DNA of 64,000 nt from Flavobacteriales bacterium (GTDB taxonomy: Bacteria; Bacteroidota; Bacteroidia; Flavobacteriales_F; PHOS-HE28): positions 806,001-870,000 of the forward strand of contig JADJTW010000031.1 of NCBI GenBank assembly GCA_016710965.1, written 5' to 3'. Under the pieces are notes generated by a model. It worked only from the letters and a program-made list of their open reading frames with translations. It was not told the DNA's origin and made no database searches. Of this stretch, positions 50,920-60,237 are shown piece by piece (the first letter of the stretch is position 1; every line of letters begins with the position of its first letter). The position numbers and the translations under genes are program-made.

Positions 50920-51665
50920 TCACCTCACCCGCTGCGCGGCCACGAACCAATCCCACGGGTAGGGCGCCTTCATCCATTTGGGCGGCGCGTCGAATTCGGT
51001 GGTCCACGGGTACTCGATCTTGTCGATATCGAGCACCTTGAAGCCACGGTCGATGAATAGTGCTTCGAGTTCCTCGCGCAGGTAGTGCTTGGTGGGCACC
51101 CCATCGATATGCACGATGCCGTGCTCCAGCCCCTGCCGTTGAGCGCTGCGGCCTTCTGCGCCTCGCGCGGATCCATGCCATCGCGCAGGTTCCACTGCAA
51201 ATGGCGATAGGCGGTGAGCAAGGTGCTGTTCAGCGAGGGGACCACCAGAAGGAGGTGGCCATCCTTCTTCACTCCGCGCAAGGTGCGATCGACGAGCCCG
51301 GTGCGGATCTCCAATGACGCGTTCAGCCAGGTGTTGATACAGAGCACCACATCCGTAGCGGGATAGCTGTTCTTGTCCTCGCTCACATCGGCATGCACGT
51401 ACTCGATATTGTCATGCGCCGTGTTCGCCTTGGCTGCCACTTCCAGGCACTGACTGCTCACATCCACGGCGTACACCTTCGCGTAGCGCTCGGCCAGCAT
51501 GGGCAGGGTGCGGCCCACGCCGCAGCCCAAGTCCGTTGCCACGGCTTCGGGCACGGCCAGGCGCTCCACCCAATCCAGGATGATGCCCTTGGTGTCGTTC
51601 GCCGGTACGTTGAAGATCTCCTGCTCGAAACTATCGGCCACCTTGTCCCAATCGCGCTCGTTCAT
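50920..51665 (-). pseudogene. SAM-dependent class I methyltransferase, one frameshift
   Basis: From ATG 51665 (MNERDWDKVADSFEQEIFNVP) one frame carries the SAM-binding motif ATDLGCGVGRTLPMLAE, YAVDVSSQCLEVA and DVVLCINTWLNAS. The natural C-terminus (LEHGIVHIDGVPTKHYLREELEALFIDRGFKVLDIDKIEYPW, ending FVAAQRVR) is in another frame. One additional G in the GGGG run at about 51130-51135 (coding strand) restores continuity. About 248 residues when repaired. Target molecule unknown. Confidence 0.85.
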
Positions 51666-51806
51666 GCGGAAGCGTGTTGTGCCCCGCATGCCGCAACACG
51701 GAATGCAGGACGGGTTGGTCGTCGCGGTCGATGCAATGTATCCGGAGCTTCACTGCGGGATAACCACGCGCTTGGAGCAGTATCCACGATCGAACGTTGG
51801 CAACGG

Positions 51807-51814
51807 TACCTTCG
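51807..51814 (+). promoter_or_regulatory. Putative -7 box (TACCTTCG) of the YCF48-like gene
   Basis: TACCTTCG lies 24 bases before ATG 51839. Confidence 0.4.
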
Positions 51815-51838
51815 AGCATTCATCACGCCGCTGTCTCC

Positions 51839-53113
51839 ATGATCCCAATTCGCATTTCGATCCTCGCTTGGGTGTTGTTGTTCTGCTCCTCATCGACCCA
51901 TGCACAAACGGGGTGGAGCGTGTTGAACATTCCCAACTCGGGGCGCTATGATGATGTCTTCTTCATCAACGCCGACACTGGCTGGGCAGCGGGCGGTCCC
52001 AATGGTTGGATCCGCAAGACCGTGGACGGCGGACAGACATGGACGCTCCAACTCACCTCACCCTACTACCTGCGTAGTATCGAGTTCGCCGATGCCAACA
52101 ACGGCTTCGCCGGTTCATTGAACGGTGATGTGTACCGCAGCTATGATGCTGGCGTGAACTGGACGCAGATCGATCTGGGCATCACACCCGTGCCTGCCGG
52201 TATCTGCGGACTTTCCGCCCCCACCTCCAACACCATCTATGGTTGCGGCCTGTGGGCGGCACCCGCGTATGTTATCAAGTCCATCAACGGCGGCACCAAC
52301 TGGACCTACACGGACATGAGCGGCCTGGCCACGCGCTTGGTGGATATTCATTTCACCAGCGCCGACACTGGCTTCGCCACCGGGACCGCCGACCCGCCCA
52401 GCAACGGTGGTGTGATCCTCTACACCATCGATGGCGGCGCTACGTGGACAACAGTCTGCACCACCAACACGCTCACGGATATCGTGTGGAAGATCCAGCG
52501 GCTGGATGCGCTGAACTGGTACGCGAGCATCTACAGTGAACCGGTGAACGACGACACCCGCATGCTCCGCAGCACCGATGGCGGGATGACCTGGACGATG
52601 CTCACGATTGCGGACAGCTATACCTATGTGGAGGCGATCGGCTTCATCGACCCCCTGCACGGTTGGACCGGAGGCGAAGGCACCTTGTGGGAAACGACCG
52701 ATGGTGGGAGTAGCTGGGAGGAGATCTCGCTCGGCTACAATTACAACCGCTTCTTCAAGGTGAACGACAGCACGGCCTATCTCAGCGGACAGAAGATCTA
52801 CAAGTTCCAGCAAGACCTGTCAACGGCCATCACAGCAAACGAGCCGCGCAGCAACTGGCACCAACTACGTGTGCGACCCAACCCTGCGCATGGCCCCATC
52901 ACCATCGACCTCACATTGGACCGCAACACCATCGCCGATCTGCGCATCGTGGCGGCGAACGGGACGACCGTGCAGCAACTCTTGAAACGCAACGCGACCA
53001 AGGGCGATTACACTTTCACGGCAGACTTGGAAGGCGGTGCAGGTGCGACCTATTTCGTGGTGCTGAAGAGCAATGAGGGGATGCGTTGGGAGAAGGTGGT
53101 GGTGGGGCGTTAA
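51839..53113 (+). CDS. YCF48-like beta-propeller protein with T9SS sorting domain
   Basis: 424 residues from ATG 51839 (signal MIPIRISILAWVLLFCSSSTHAQ). At least five BNR/YCF48-type repeats: DVFFINADTGWAAGG with TVDGGQTWT; SIEFADANNGFAG with SYDAGVNWT; INGGTNWT; DIHFTSADTGFATG with TIDGGATWT; STDGGMTWT; TTDGGSSWE. The last 75 residues form a T9SS type A sorting domain (VRPNPAHGPITIDL). Secreted or surface-displayed; the ligand is unknown. Confidence 0.9.
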   Translation: MIPIRISILAWVLLFCSSSTHAQTGWSVLNIPNSGRYDDVFFINADTGWAAGGPNGWIRKTVDGGQTWTLQLTSPYYLRSIEFADANNGFAGSLNGDVYRSYDAGVNWTQIDLGITPVPAGICGLSAPTSNTIYGCGLWAAPAYVIKSINGGTNWTYTDMSGLATRLVDIHFTSADTGFATGTADPPSNGGVILYTIDGGATWTTVCTTNTLTDIVWKIQRLDALNWYASIYSEPVNDDTRMLRSTDGGMTWTMLTIADSYTYVEAIGFIDPLHGWTGGEGTLWETTDGGSSWEEISLGYNYNRFFKVNDSTAYLSGQKIYKFQQDLSTAITANEPRSNWHQLRVRPNPAHGPITIDLTLDRNTIADLRIVAANGTTVQQLLKRNATKGDYTFTADLEGGAGATYFVVLKSNEGMRWEKVVVGR

Positions 53114-53180
53114 CTCACGCCGGGCTCAACTAGAATGTGCATCCTGCCAGTCGATACTTGGGGACGCCACTGTCAGCGCC

Positions 53181-53188
53181 TACATTCG
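53181..53188 (+). promoter_or_regulatory. Putative -7 box (TACATTCG) of the 874-residue T9SS gene
   Basis: TACATTCG lies 20 bases before ATG 53209. Confidence 0.4.
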
Positions 53189-53208
53189 TCTTGGAGACAC
53201 CACCTGCC

Positions 53209-55833
53209 ATGAAACCGATGCTCTCTTCCCTGATGGTGCTCGCCTTGGCAGCGCCGGTCCGTGCGCAGCTCCCAAGCGTGGCCTGGACCCGTTCACTGGG
53301 AAGCACCTATTCGGATGCCGGACACTTCATCCGCCAGTTGCCTGACAAGAGCTTCTTCCTCGCAGCAAACAGCGGCCTTGCCGATGGGCAACTTGGCAAC
53401 ACCACGGGTACTGCGAACGGGGGGGTGGTGTTCATCGGTCTCGACAGTTTGGGGCAGATGCAATGGGGCCACCGGATCGGGCCGAGTTCCGAGCGCGTTA
53501 TGCATGGCGCGCTGATGGACGATGGGAATTACGTGTTCACCGGGTCCAGCTATGCCGCAGGGCCGGAGGTGCCCCCTTGGGAGGAAGACCGTGATATCTG
53601 GATCGTGAAGGTTTCCCCCACGGGCTCCATCATCTGGGAGCGCTTGTATGGCCTGGTCGACCAGGACGATCTCGGGCTCCATGTAGCGGCGCGACCAGAT
53701 GGAGGCTGCTTCGTTTCCGGGTTTCGCGGACAAGACGATTGGGAGGCATGGGTCATCGCCTTGGACAGTGATGGCAACGAGATCTGGGAGCGCACCTATG
53801 GGGGCAGCACCATCGACATCGGCCAATCCATCGTAGCCACTCCGGACGGAGGTGCGCTTCTCGCAGGTTGGACCGGATCCAGCGATGGCGACGTGAGCAC
53901 GCCGCTCCATGGCACCTATGATGGATGGCTGGTGAAGCTCGATGCGAACGGAGACATCGAGTGGGACCGCACCTATGGCGGATCAGGTGTGAATGAGTTC
54001 AGTGACATACTTGCCTTGCCCGACGGGGACTATCTCGTCCTGGGCACATCGACGTCCTCCAATGGAGATGTTCCTGAAAACAACGGCAACTGGGATGTAT
54101 GGATCATGCGGGTGGACGCTTCCGGTGCAATCCAGTGGAGCCGGTCCTACGGTGGAAGCGATCCGGATTCTCCATGGAACGTGATACCATACCAGGGAAA
54201 CTACCTGATCGCAGCGAGCACTACTTCCTCGGATGGTGATGTAAGCGTTTCCTACGATGTGTTGGAGAACCAGGTGCCATACGGGGGAGGCGATGGCTGG
54301 CTGCTGTTGGTGAACCCGGATGGTGAACTGCTATGGGAGAAGTCTGTGGGAGGAAGTGATGGGGATGATCTTTATGCGCTGGCGCCTACTGACAATGGCT
54401 TCGTCGCTACCGGAATATCCATGTCAGCAGACCACTTTGTTCCCGGCAACGTGGCCTATCAGGACATCTGGACCGTGCGGTTCAACAGCAAGAGCACCCT
54501 GCTCGCGGGCACGTTGTACGTTGATGCGGACAACAATTCCATTATCGGCGTTGATGATCCACGCATCGGTGGGCGGTTGGTGGGATTGAACAGCAATGAC
54601 GAATTGGCGCTTTCCCAGCCCAATGGCCGTTATGCATTCGCGGTGAACGGCCCCGCACAGCACACGATCACCGGACCCACGATCCCGTATTTCGCCAAGG
54701 ACCCCGACACGCATACGGCAAGCATCACCGGCCAGGAGCCCGGCGTGAGCGGGTTGGACTTCCGCTACACGGCGGAGGCCCCCGCGCAGGACCTACAGGT
54801 CTTCCTCACGCCCATCTCGCCCTTCCGCCCGGGCTTCCCCATGCGCTACGAGGTGATGTGCCGCAACGTGGGAACGATGACCATTGATGCGGGCCTCAGC
54901 CTGGTGCTCGATGATGGACTCGGTTTCGACTCCACATCCATCGCACCCGCAAGCGTCGCGGGCAACACGCTCACGTGGGCGCTGGGACCGATGCTCCCCT
55001 TGCAGAACATCCAGCTCTCCGTGTACTGCACGCAATCCGTGGCGGACACGCTGGGCAGCCCGGTGACCACCACGGCTGAGATCACACCCATTTCTGGCGA
55101 CCTCGTTCCCTTGGACAACAGCGTTACCACGAACAACCAGGTCGTCGGCTCCTTCGACCCGAACGATATCGTCGTGGACCCGACCGAAGTGCTCGTGGAC
55201 GACCTGGCCGATACCGTGCTGGACTATACGATCCGCTTCCAGAACACGGGCACTGATACGGCCTTTACCGTGGCCGTGGAGAACGTGCTTCCGATGAACG
55301 CGTATCTGCCCAGCTTCGAGGTCATCTGCTCATCGCACCCGATGTCGCTAACGTACTACGACTTCGACCACAAGATGCGCTTCCAGTTCGATGACATCCT
55401 GCTGCCGGATAGCAATGCGAATGAATTGATGAGCCATGGTTTCGTCCGTTATCGGATTCGGCCACGCAGCGATCTCGTGGTCGGTGATTCGATCCAGAAC
55501 ACCGCTGCGATCTTCTTCGATCTCAATGCGCCCGTGATCACCAACACGGCGGTCACGGAGATCATCAGTACGGCGGGCGTTGGTACCAGTGAGGCCATGG
55601 GCTACCTCATGGTCTCACCGAACCCGACAACGGGCCGTGTGGTCGTGCGCATCGGCGAAGAGTTGGTGGGCGCCGGATGGCGCGTCATGGACGCCATGGG
55701 CCGGGTCGTGTTGACGGGCCGAGCCACTTCGGTACGCGAGGAGATCGATCTATCGGCGCTGCCGACCGGTGCATTTTCCGTCGCCTTCCCATCCAGCAAT
55801 GGATCGTCGCATGCGCGCGTGATCAAGCAATAG
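53209..55833 (+). CDS. Large propeller/DUF7619-type protein with T9SS sorting domain
   Basis: 874 residues from ATG 53209 (signal MKPMLSSLMVLALAAPVRAQ). The N-terminal half is a series of about 60-residue propeller repeats, each with a phrase like GSIIWERLYGG, GNEIWERTYGGS, GDIEWDRTYGGSG or GAIQWSRSYGGSD. The second half holds a DUF11/DUF7619-like repeat with SFDPNDIVVDPTEV, YTIRFQNTGTDTAFTV and AAIFFDLNAPVITN. The C-terminal T9SS type A sorting domain begins VSPNPTTGRVVVRI. Predicted surface protein. Its stop is one base from that of pyk. Confidence 0.9.
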   Translation: MKPMLSSLMVLALAAPVRAQLPSVAWTRSLGSTYSDAGHFIRQLPDKSFFLAANSGLADGQLGNTTGTANGGVVFIGLDSLGQMQWGHRIGPSSERVMHGALMDDGNYVFTGSSYAAGPEVPPWEEDRDIWIVKVSPTGSIIWERLYGLVDQDDLGLHVAARPDGGCFVSGFRGQDDWEAWVIALDSDGNEIWERTYGGSTIDIGQSIVATPDGGALLAGWTGSSDGDVSTPLHGTYDGWLVKLDANGDIEWDRTYGGSGVNEFSDILALPDGDYLVLGTSTSSNGDVPENNGNWDVWIMRVDASGAIQWSRSYGGSDPDSPWNVIPYQGNYLIAASTTSSDGDVSVSYDVLENQVPYGGGDGWLLLVNPDGELLWEKSVGGSDGDDLYALAPTDNGFVATGISMSADHFVPGNVAYQDIWTVRFNSKSTLLAGTLYVDADNNSIIGVDDPRIGGRLVGLNSNDELALSQPNGRYAFAVNGPAQHTITGPTIPYFAKDPDTHTASITGQEPGVSGLDFRYTAEAPAQDLQVFLTPISPFRPGFPMRYEVMCRNVGTMTIDAGLSLVLDDGLGFDSTSIAPASVAGNTLTWALGPMLPLQNIQLSVYCTQSVADTLGSPVTTTAEITPISGDLVPLDNSVTTNNQVVGSFDPNDIVVDPTEVLVDDLADTVLDYTIRFQNTGTDTAFTVAVENVLPMNAYLPSFEVICSSHPMSLTYYDFDHKMRFQFDDILLPDSNANELMSHGFVRYRIRPRSDLVVGDSIQNTAAIFFDLNAPVITNTAVTEIISTAGVGTSEAMGYLMVSPNPTTGRVVVRIGEELVGAGWRVMDAMGRVVLTGRATSVREEIDLSALPTGAFSVAFPSSNGSSHARVIKQ

Positions 55834-55834
55834 G

Positions 55835-57256
55835 TCAGGCCGGGCTCAACTTCAGCATGTTGGCCATGCCTTGCTCGGCAATGGGCATGCTGGCGATGTT
55901 CACCACCAGATCGCCTTTCTCCACGAATTTCCTGCTGCGCAGCAGGTGCTTGATGTCGGCGATGGTATGGTCGGTGCTCACGGTCTTGTCGTAGTACACC
56001 GCGCGCACGCCCCACACCAGGTTGAGCATGTTGAGGATACGGTGATTGCTCGTGAAGGCGTAGATGTGCGCCTTGGGCCGCATGCTGCTGATCTTGAAAG
56101 CGGTGTAGCCACTGTGCGTCATGGTGACGATGGCCTTGATGTCGATGGCCGCGCTCATGCGCACCGCCGCCATGCAGATCGCATCGGTCACCATGCGGTC
56201 GTTGTCCTCCAGGTCGGGCTGCGGCGTGTTGAACATGGTCTCGCTGGTCTCCATCTCCAGGATGATCTTGTTCATGGCCTTCACCACCTCCACCGGATAC
56301 TTGCCCACGCTGGTCTCGGCGCTGAGCATCACCGCGTCGGCATGATCGAGCACGGCATTGGCCACATCATTCACCTCGGCCCGTGTCGGGGTGATGCTCG
56401 TGATCATGCTCTCCATCATCTGCGTGGCCACGATCACGGGGCGGTGCTGCAGGAGGCAGCGCATGATGATGTCCTTCTGCACCAAAGGCACCTTCTCCAT
56501 GGGGATCTCCACGCCCAGGTCGCCACGGGCCACCATGAGGGCATCGCTCTCGCGGATGATCTCGTCGATCTCCTTCAGGGCTTCGGGTTTCTCGATCTTC
56601 GCGATCACACGCGCATGCTTCTCGCGCTGGCGTATGATGCCCTTCAGTTCAATGATGTCGCGGGCGCTGCGTACGAAGCTGAGACCGACCCAGTCCACGC
56701 CATGTTCGAGCGCGAAATCCAGGTCTTGCATGTCCTTCTCGGTGAGGCAAGGCAGGCTTACGCGCGTATTGGGCAGGTTGATGCCCTTGTTAGCATTGAG
56801 CATGCCTCCGTTGAGCACACGGGTGGTCACGCGCTGGCGGCCGTCGGTGGCGATCACTTCCAGGCGGATCTTCCCGTCATCGAGCAGCACGAGCTCCCCC
56901 TTCTTCACATCCTGCGGGAACTGCATGTAGCTGGTGCTCACCAGCCCGGATTTGCCGGCTATGGCTTCTGTAGTGATCACCAGTTCGCTATCATCGGCGA
57001 GCTCGATAGCGCCATCGGCCATGGGGCCAACGCGCAACTTGGGGCCTTGCAGGTCGGCGAGGATGGCGGTGCTGGTGCCGAGCTCTTCATTGAGGGCTCG
57101 AATGGTGCGTATGAGCTCCTCGTAGAAGCCGTAGGTGCCATGGCTGAAATTGAGACGGCACACATCCATGCCAGCCAGCATCATGTCGCGCAGCACCTCG
57201 CGCGAGCTGCTCGCTGGCCCAATGGTGGCTACGATCTTGGTCTTCGGGTCGTTCAT
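55835..57256 (-). CDS. pyk: Pyruvate kinase
   Basis: 473 residues from ATG 57256 (MNDPKTKIVATIGPASSSREV). Converts phosphoenolpyruvate and ADP to pyruvate and ATP. Motifs: MDVCRLNFSHGTYGFYEEL, DLQGPKLRVGPM, the active-site stretch RVIAKIEKPEALKEIDEII, DALMVARGDLGVEIPMEKVPLVQK, PVIVATQMMESMI, TRAEVNDVANAVLDHADAVMLSAETSVGKYP. It is the last gene of a minus-strand run acpP-fabF-rnc-(IPExxxVDY)-pyk. An in-frame start at 57292 is not needed. Confidence 0.97.
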   Translation of the reverse strand: MNDPKTKIVATIGPASSSREVLRDMMLAGMDVCRLNFSHGTYGFYEELIRTIRALNEELGTSTAILADLQGPKLRVGPMADGAIELADDSELVITTEAIAGKSGLVSTSYMQFPQDVKKGELVLLDDGKIRLEVIATDGRQRVTTRVLNGGMLNANKGINLPNTRVSLPCLTEKDMQDLDFALEHGVDWVGLSFVRSARDIIELKGIIRQREKHARVIAKIEKPEALKEIDEIIRESDALMVARGDLGVEIPMEKVPLVQKDIIMRCLLQHRPVIVATQMMESMITSITPTRAEVNDVANAVLDHADAVMLSAETSVGKYPVEVVKAMNKIILEMETSETMFNTPQPDLEDNDRMVTDAICMAAVRMSAAIDIKAIVTMTHSGYTAFKISSMRPKAHIYAFTSNHRILNMLNLVWGVRAVYYDKTVSTDHTIADIKHLLRSRKFVEKGDLVVNIASMPIAEQGMANMLKLSPA

Positions 57257-57288
57257 CGGTGAAATCCCGCGCCACGCGGTAACGGGGG

Positions 57289-57702
57289 TCAAAGCAACAA
57301 CTTGTGGCCCGACTTCAGTTCATCCAAGCTCACGGGGAAGGCGGTCAGGACGAACTCGGCTTCGCGGACACGTTCCAGGATGCGGGATTCGCGATGGGCC
57401 GTCTCCTGGTCGATGAGCAGGTAGTAGTCGGCCTCCTTGTGGTCGGGCACCAGCTTGCTGCGGCCACAGGCGTTGCACACCAGCGACCAGCGCAGGCCGC
57501 TCTCTTCATCGGCCTGTTCGAAGACGGGGAAGTGCAACGCACGGCCCTTGCTCTGCTCCACGATATCGTTGCGGCGACGGGTCAGGTCGAGCCCCAGTGC
57601 TCGGTTCAAGGACCAACAGAGGCGGTAGTCCGGCACGTGGCTGCTGATCCCGAAGGCGACCACCTTGGGTACGACTACATCATCGAGCCTGTACTTGGGC
57701 AT
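57289..57702 (-). CDS. IPExxxVDY-family protein
   Basis: 137 residues from ATG 57702 (MPKYRLDDVVVPKVVAFGISSHVPDYRLCWSLNRALGLDL). The motif appears as VPDHKEADYYLLI, a variant of IPExxxVDY, followed by ERVREAEFVLTAFPVSLDELKSGHKLLL. This family is found between rnc and pyk in Bacteroidota, as here; its function is unknown. A TACCTTCG box ends 7 bases before the ATG. The upstream frame extension lies inside rnc. Confidence 0.85.
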   Translation of the reverse strand: MPKYRLDDVVVPKVVAFGISSHVPDYRLCWSLNRALGLDLTRRRNDIVEQSKGRALHFPVFEQADEESGLRWSLVCNACGRSKLVPDHKEADYYLLIDQETAHRESRILERVREAEFVLTAFPVSLDELKSGHKLLL

Positions 57703-57709
57703 GCGCGAA

Positions 57710-57717
57710 CGAAGGTA
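57710..57717 (-). promoter_or_regulatory. Putative -7 box (TACCTTCG) before the IPExxxVDY gene
   Basis: On the minus strand, inside the space between this gene and rnc, 7 bases before the start; a possible internal promoter. Confidence 0.4.
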
Positions 57718-57736
57718 GATGCGGCTGACGCGCGGT

Positions 57737-58510
57737 TCAGCGTGCGCGGTCGCGACGAGGCTCATCGGGTCGTTCGCCATGGCGCTGGCTATGCGGCTTT
57801 CTCGACCGCATGCTGCGGAAGGCGCTTTGCGCGGCATCCTGCTCGGCAGTCTTCTTGCTCGTGCCTTTGCCCGCTCCGCGCTTCTCCCCATTGATGAGCA
57901 CCTCGGCCACGTAATGCCGTCCGCGCCCATGGCCACCTTCCTCGCGCACCACGAATTCGATGCGCTTGCGGCGCTTCTGCCCCCACTCCAGCAGACGGCT
58001 CTTGCCATCGCGGTCTTCCTTCTCTATCTCCTTCAGGTCGAACTGCTTCTTGAGCAATTGCACCACCACCTTGCGCGTGCGTTCGAAGCCCTTATCCAGG
58101 AATAGCGCACCGATCATGGCCTCCAGCGCGTTGCCCGGCACCGATGACTCGTGCCCGCGGGCCACATTGCTCTCGATCACCTTCTCGATATGGATGCGCT
58201 TGGCAAGGACGTTCAGCTGCGTACGGCTCACCAATTTGCTTCGCATGCGCGTCAGGAAGCCTTCGCCTTGTTCGGGGTACGCGCTGAAGAGCAGATCGCC
58301 GATGATGGCATCGAGCACTGCATCGCCCAGGAATTCCAATCGCTCGTTATCAGGCAGGTCGGGCCTGTCGTCGGAGGTTGCGCTCACATGGCGCAGCGCC
58401 TGGCGATAGAGCGGCAGATCGCCGGGAGTGACCCCCAGGGTTGAGCGGCACCACGCCCGCACCCGTTTCTCCTCGGGGTTGCGTGCGCGGTTGAAGAGCC
58501 TGCTGATCAA
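57737..58510 (-). CDS. rnc: Ribonuclease III
   Basis: 257 residues from a TTG at 58510 that overlaps the fabF stop (TTGA). Cleaves double-stranded RNA in rRNA and mRNA processing. The catalytic signature NERLEFLGDAVLDAIIGDLLF carries the conserved Glu and Asp; a second acidic site is in VPGNALEAMIGALFLDKGF. A C-terminal double-stranded-RNA-binding domain (LLEWGQKRRKRIEFVV to KKTAEQDAAQSAF) follows. The much longer frame upstream overlaps fabF and is rejected. Confidence 0.95.
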   Translation of the reverse strand: MISRLFNRARNPEEKRVRAWCRSTLGVTPGDLPLYRQALRHVSATSDDRPDLPDNERLEFLGDAVLDAIIGDLLFSAYPEQGEGFLTRMRSKLVSRTQLNVLAKRIHIEKVIESNVARGHESSVPGNALEAMIGALFLDKGFERTRKVVVQLLKKQFDLKEIEKEDRDGKSRLLEWGQKRRKRIEFVVREEGGHGRGRHYVAEVLINGEKRGAGKGTSKKTAEQDAAQSAFRSMRSRKPHSQRHGERPDEPRRDRAR

Positions 58511-59760
58511 GACCGGTACTTGCGGAAGACCACTGCGGTGTTGTGGCCGCCAAAGCCGAAGGTGTTGCTCATGGCGGCGTTCACCGTGCGCTTCTGCGCC
58601 GTGTTGAAGGTGAAGTTCAGCTTCGGATCGATCTCTGGATCGTCCGTGAAGTGATTGATCGTCGGCGGTACAGTATCGGTATGCACGGCCATGATGGCGG
58701 CCAGCCCTTCCACCGCGCCCGCTCCTCCGAGCAAGTGGCCCGTCATGCTCTTGGTGGCGCTGATGTTGAGCTTGTACGAATGCTCGCCGAAGAGGCGCTG
58801 GATGGCTTTCACCTCCTGCGGGTCGCCGATGGGCGTGCTGGTGCCGTGGGTGTTGATGTAGTCGATGTCCTCGGGCTTCAGTCCGCTGTCCTTGAGCGCA
58901 TGGCGCATGCACAGCTCGGCGCCCAGGCCATCGGGGTGCGGGGCCGTGATGTGGTAGGCATCGCTGCTCATACCGCCGCCGACCACTTCGGCATAGATGC
59001 GTGCCCCGCGCGCCAGAGCATGCTCGAGGTCTTCCAGCACGATGGCTGCGCCGCCTTCACCGAGCACGAAGCCATCGCGGTCCTTATCGTAGGGCCGCGA
59101 TGCGGTGGCCGGGTCGTCATTGCGGGTGCTCATGGCATGCAGCGCATTGAATCCGCCCACGCCCGCTTCATAGATCGCCGCTTCGCTGCCGCCGGTCACA
59201 ACCGCCACGCAGGTGCCCAGGCGGATGTAGTTGAATGCGTCGATCATGCTGTTGTTGCTCGACGCGCAGGCGCTTGCCGTAACATAGCTGGGACCGCGCA
59301 GCACATGGCGCATGCTGATGAGGCCCGCAGCGCTATCCGCGATCATCTTCGGGATGAAGAAGGGATTGAAGCGTGGAGTACCATCGCCTCTTCCGAAGGC
59401 GATGCACTCGTCTTGGAAGGTCTTGAGGCCGCCGATGCCGCTGCCCCAGATCACGCCGACATTGTTCCTGTCGATGTGGTCCAACTCGAGGCCGGAGTCC
59501 TTGATGGCTTCATCGGCGCACACCACCGCGAACTGGGTGTAGGGGTCCATCTTGCGGGCCTCCTTGCGCTCCAGGAAGTCCTCGGGGTTGAATCCCTTCA
59601 CCTCGCAGGCGAACTGCGTCTTGAACTTGCTGGCATCGAACCGCGTGATGGGCGCGGCGCCACTGCGACCGCTCACCAATCCCTCCCAATACTCCTTGCG
59701 GGTGTTGCCGAGGGGCGTTAGCGCACCCAGACCGGTGACGACCACACGCCTGAGCTCCAT
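58507..59760 (-). CDS. fabF: Beta-ketoacyl-ACP synthase II
   Basis: 417 residues. Fatty-acid chain elongation by condensing malonyl-ACP with acyl-ACP. MELRRVVVTGLGALTPLGN at the N-terminus, the active-site cysteine in VTASACASSNNSMIDA, and the catalytic histidines in YINTHGTSTPIGD and ATKSMTGHLLGGAG. Ends FGFGGHNTAVVFRKYRS. Between acpP (12-base gap) and rnc (4-base overlap). Confidence 0.97.
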   Translation of the reverse strand: MELRRVVVTGLGALTPLGNTRKEYWEGLVSGRSGAAPITRFDASKFKTQFACEVKGFNPEDFLERKEARKMDPYTQFAVVCADEAIKDSGLELDHIDRNNVGVIWGSGIGGLKTFQDECIAFGRGDGTPRFNPFFIPKMIADSAAGLISMRHVLRGPSYVTASACASSNNSMIDAFNYIRLGTCVAVVTGGSEAAIYEAGVGGFNALHAMSTRNDDPATASRPYDKDRDGFVLGEGGAAIVLEDLEHALARGARIYAEVVGGGMSSDAYHITAPHPDGLGAELCMRHALKDSGLKPEDIDYINTHGTSTPIGDPQEVKAIQRLFGEHSYKLNISATKSMTGHLLGGAGAVEGLAAIMAVHTDTVPPTINHFTDDPEIDPKLNFTFNTAQKRTVNAAMSNTFGFGGHNTAVVFRKYRS

Positions 59761-59772
59761 GGCACAGGGGCG

Positions 59773-60009
59773 TTACTTCGCGTTCTTCTCCACGTAGTCC
59801 ACGGCCTGACCCACGGTCTGGATCTTCTCGGCCTGGTCGTCCGGGATCGCGATGTTGAATTCCTTCTCGAACTCCATGATGAGTTCGACGGTATCGAGGC
59901 TGTCAGCGCCAAGGTCGTTGGTGAAGCTCGCTTCGGGCGTGACCTCGCTCTGATCGACTCCGAGCTTGTCCACGATGATCGCGATGACCCTTGACTTGAT
60001 ATCCGACAT
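59773..60009 (-). CDS. acpP: Acyl carrier protein
   Basis: 78 residues. The phosphopantetheine serine is in the LGADSLDTVELIMEFEKEFNI motif. Acidic four-helix carrier for fatty-acid intermediates. Directly upstream of fabF and divergent from purN, a common Bacteroidota arrangement. The 228 bases between acpP and purN hold no further gene. Confidence 0.97.
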   Translation of the reverse strand: MSDIKSRVIAIIVDKLGVDQSEVTPEASFTNDLGADSLDTVELIMEFEKEFNIAIPDDQAEKIQTVGQAVDYVEKNAK

Positions 60010-60237
60010 GTCCGTTCGTTTTAGTGAGGCCCCAAAGGAAAGACATTTTCACATGCGCAACCCCCGACCTCCGCTTAGGCTGCAAGTGCCTGATGTAGAG
60101 GCCCTCGCAAATACCCGCATAGGATGAGTTCAGGCCCTGCGCGGCATTCAGTGATGAATCGACAGGGCTTTCATCCGCCCCCATGCGCTCGTGACCGCCG
60201 CCTCCACATCATGCACTGAAGGTCGCACCTTCGCGCC

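Noticed and set aside
55871..57262. 463-codon frame antisense to pyk
   Set aside because: Fully opposite pyruvate kinase, histidine-rich shadow sequence without domain features.
58543..59721. 392-codon frame antisense to fabF
   Set aside because: Mirror of the fabF reading frame; no start context or family similarity.
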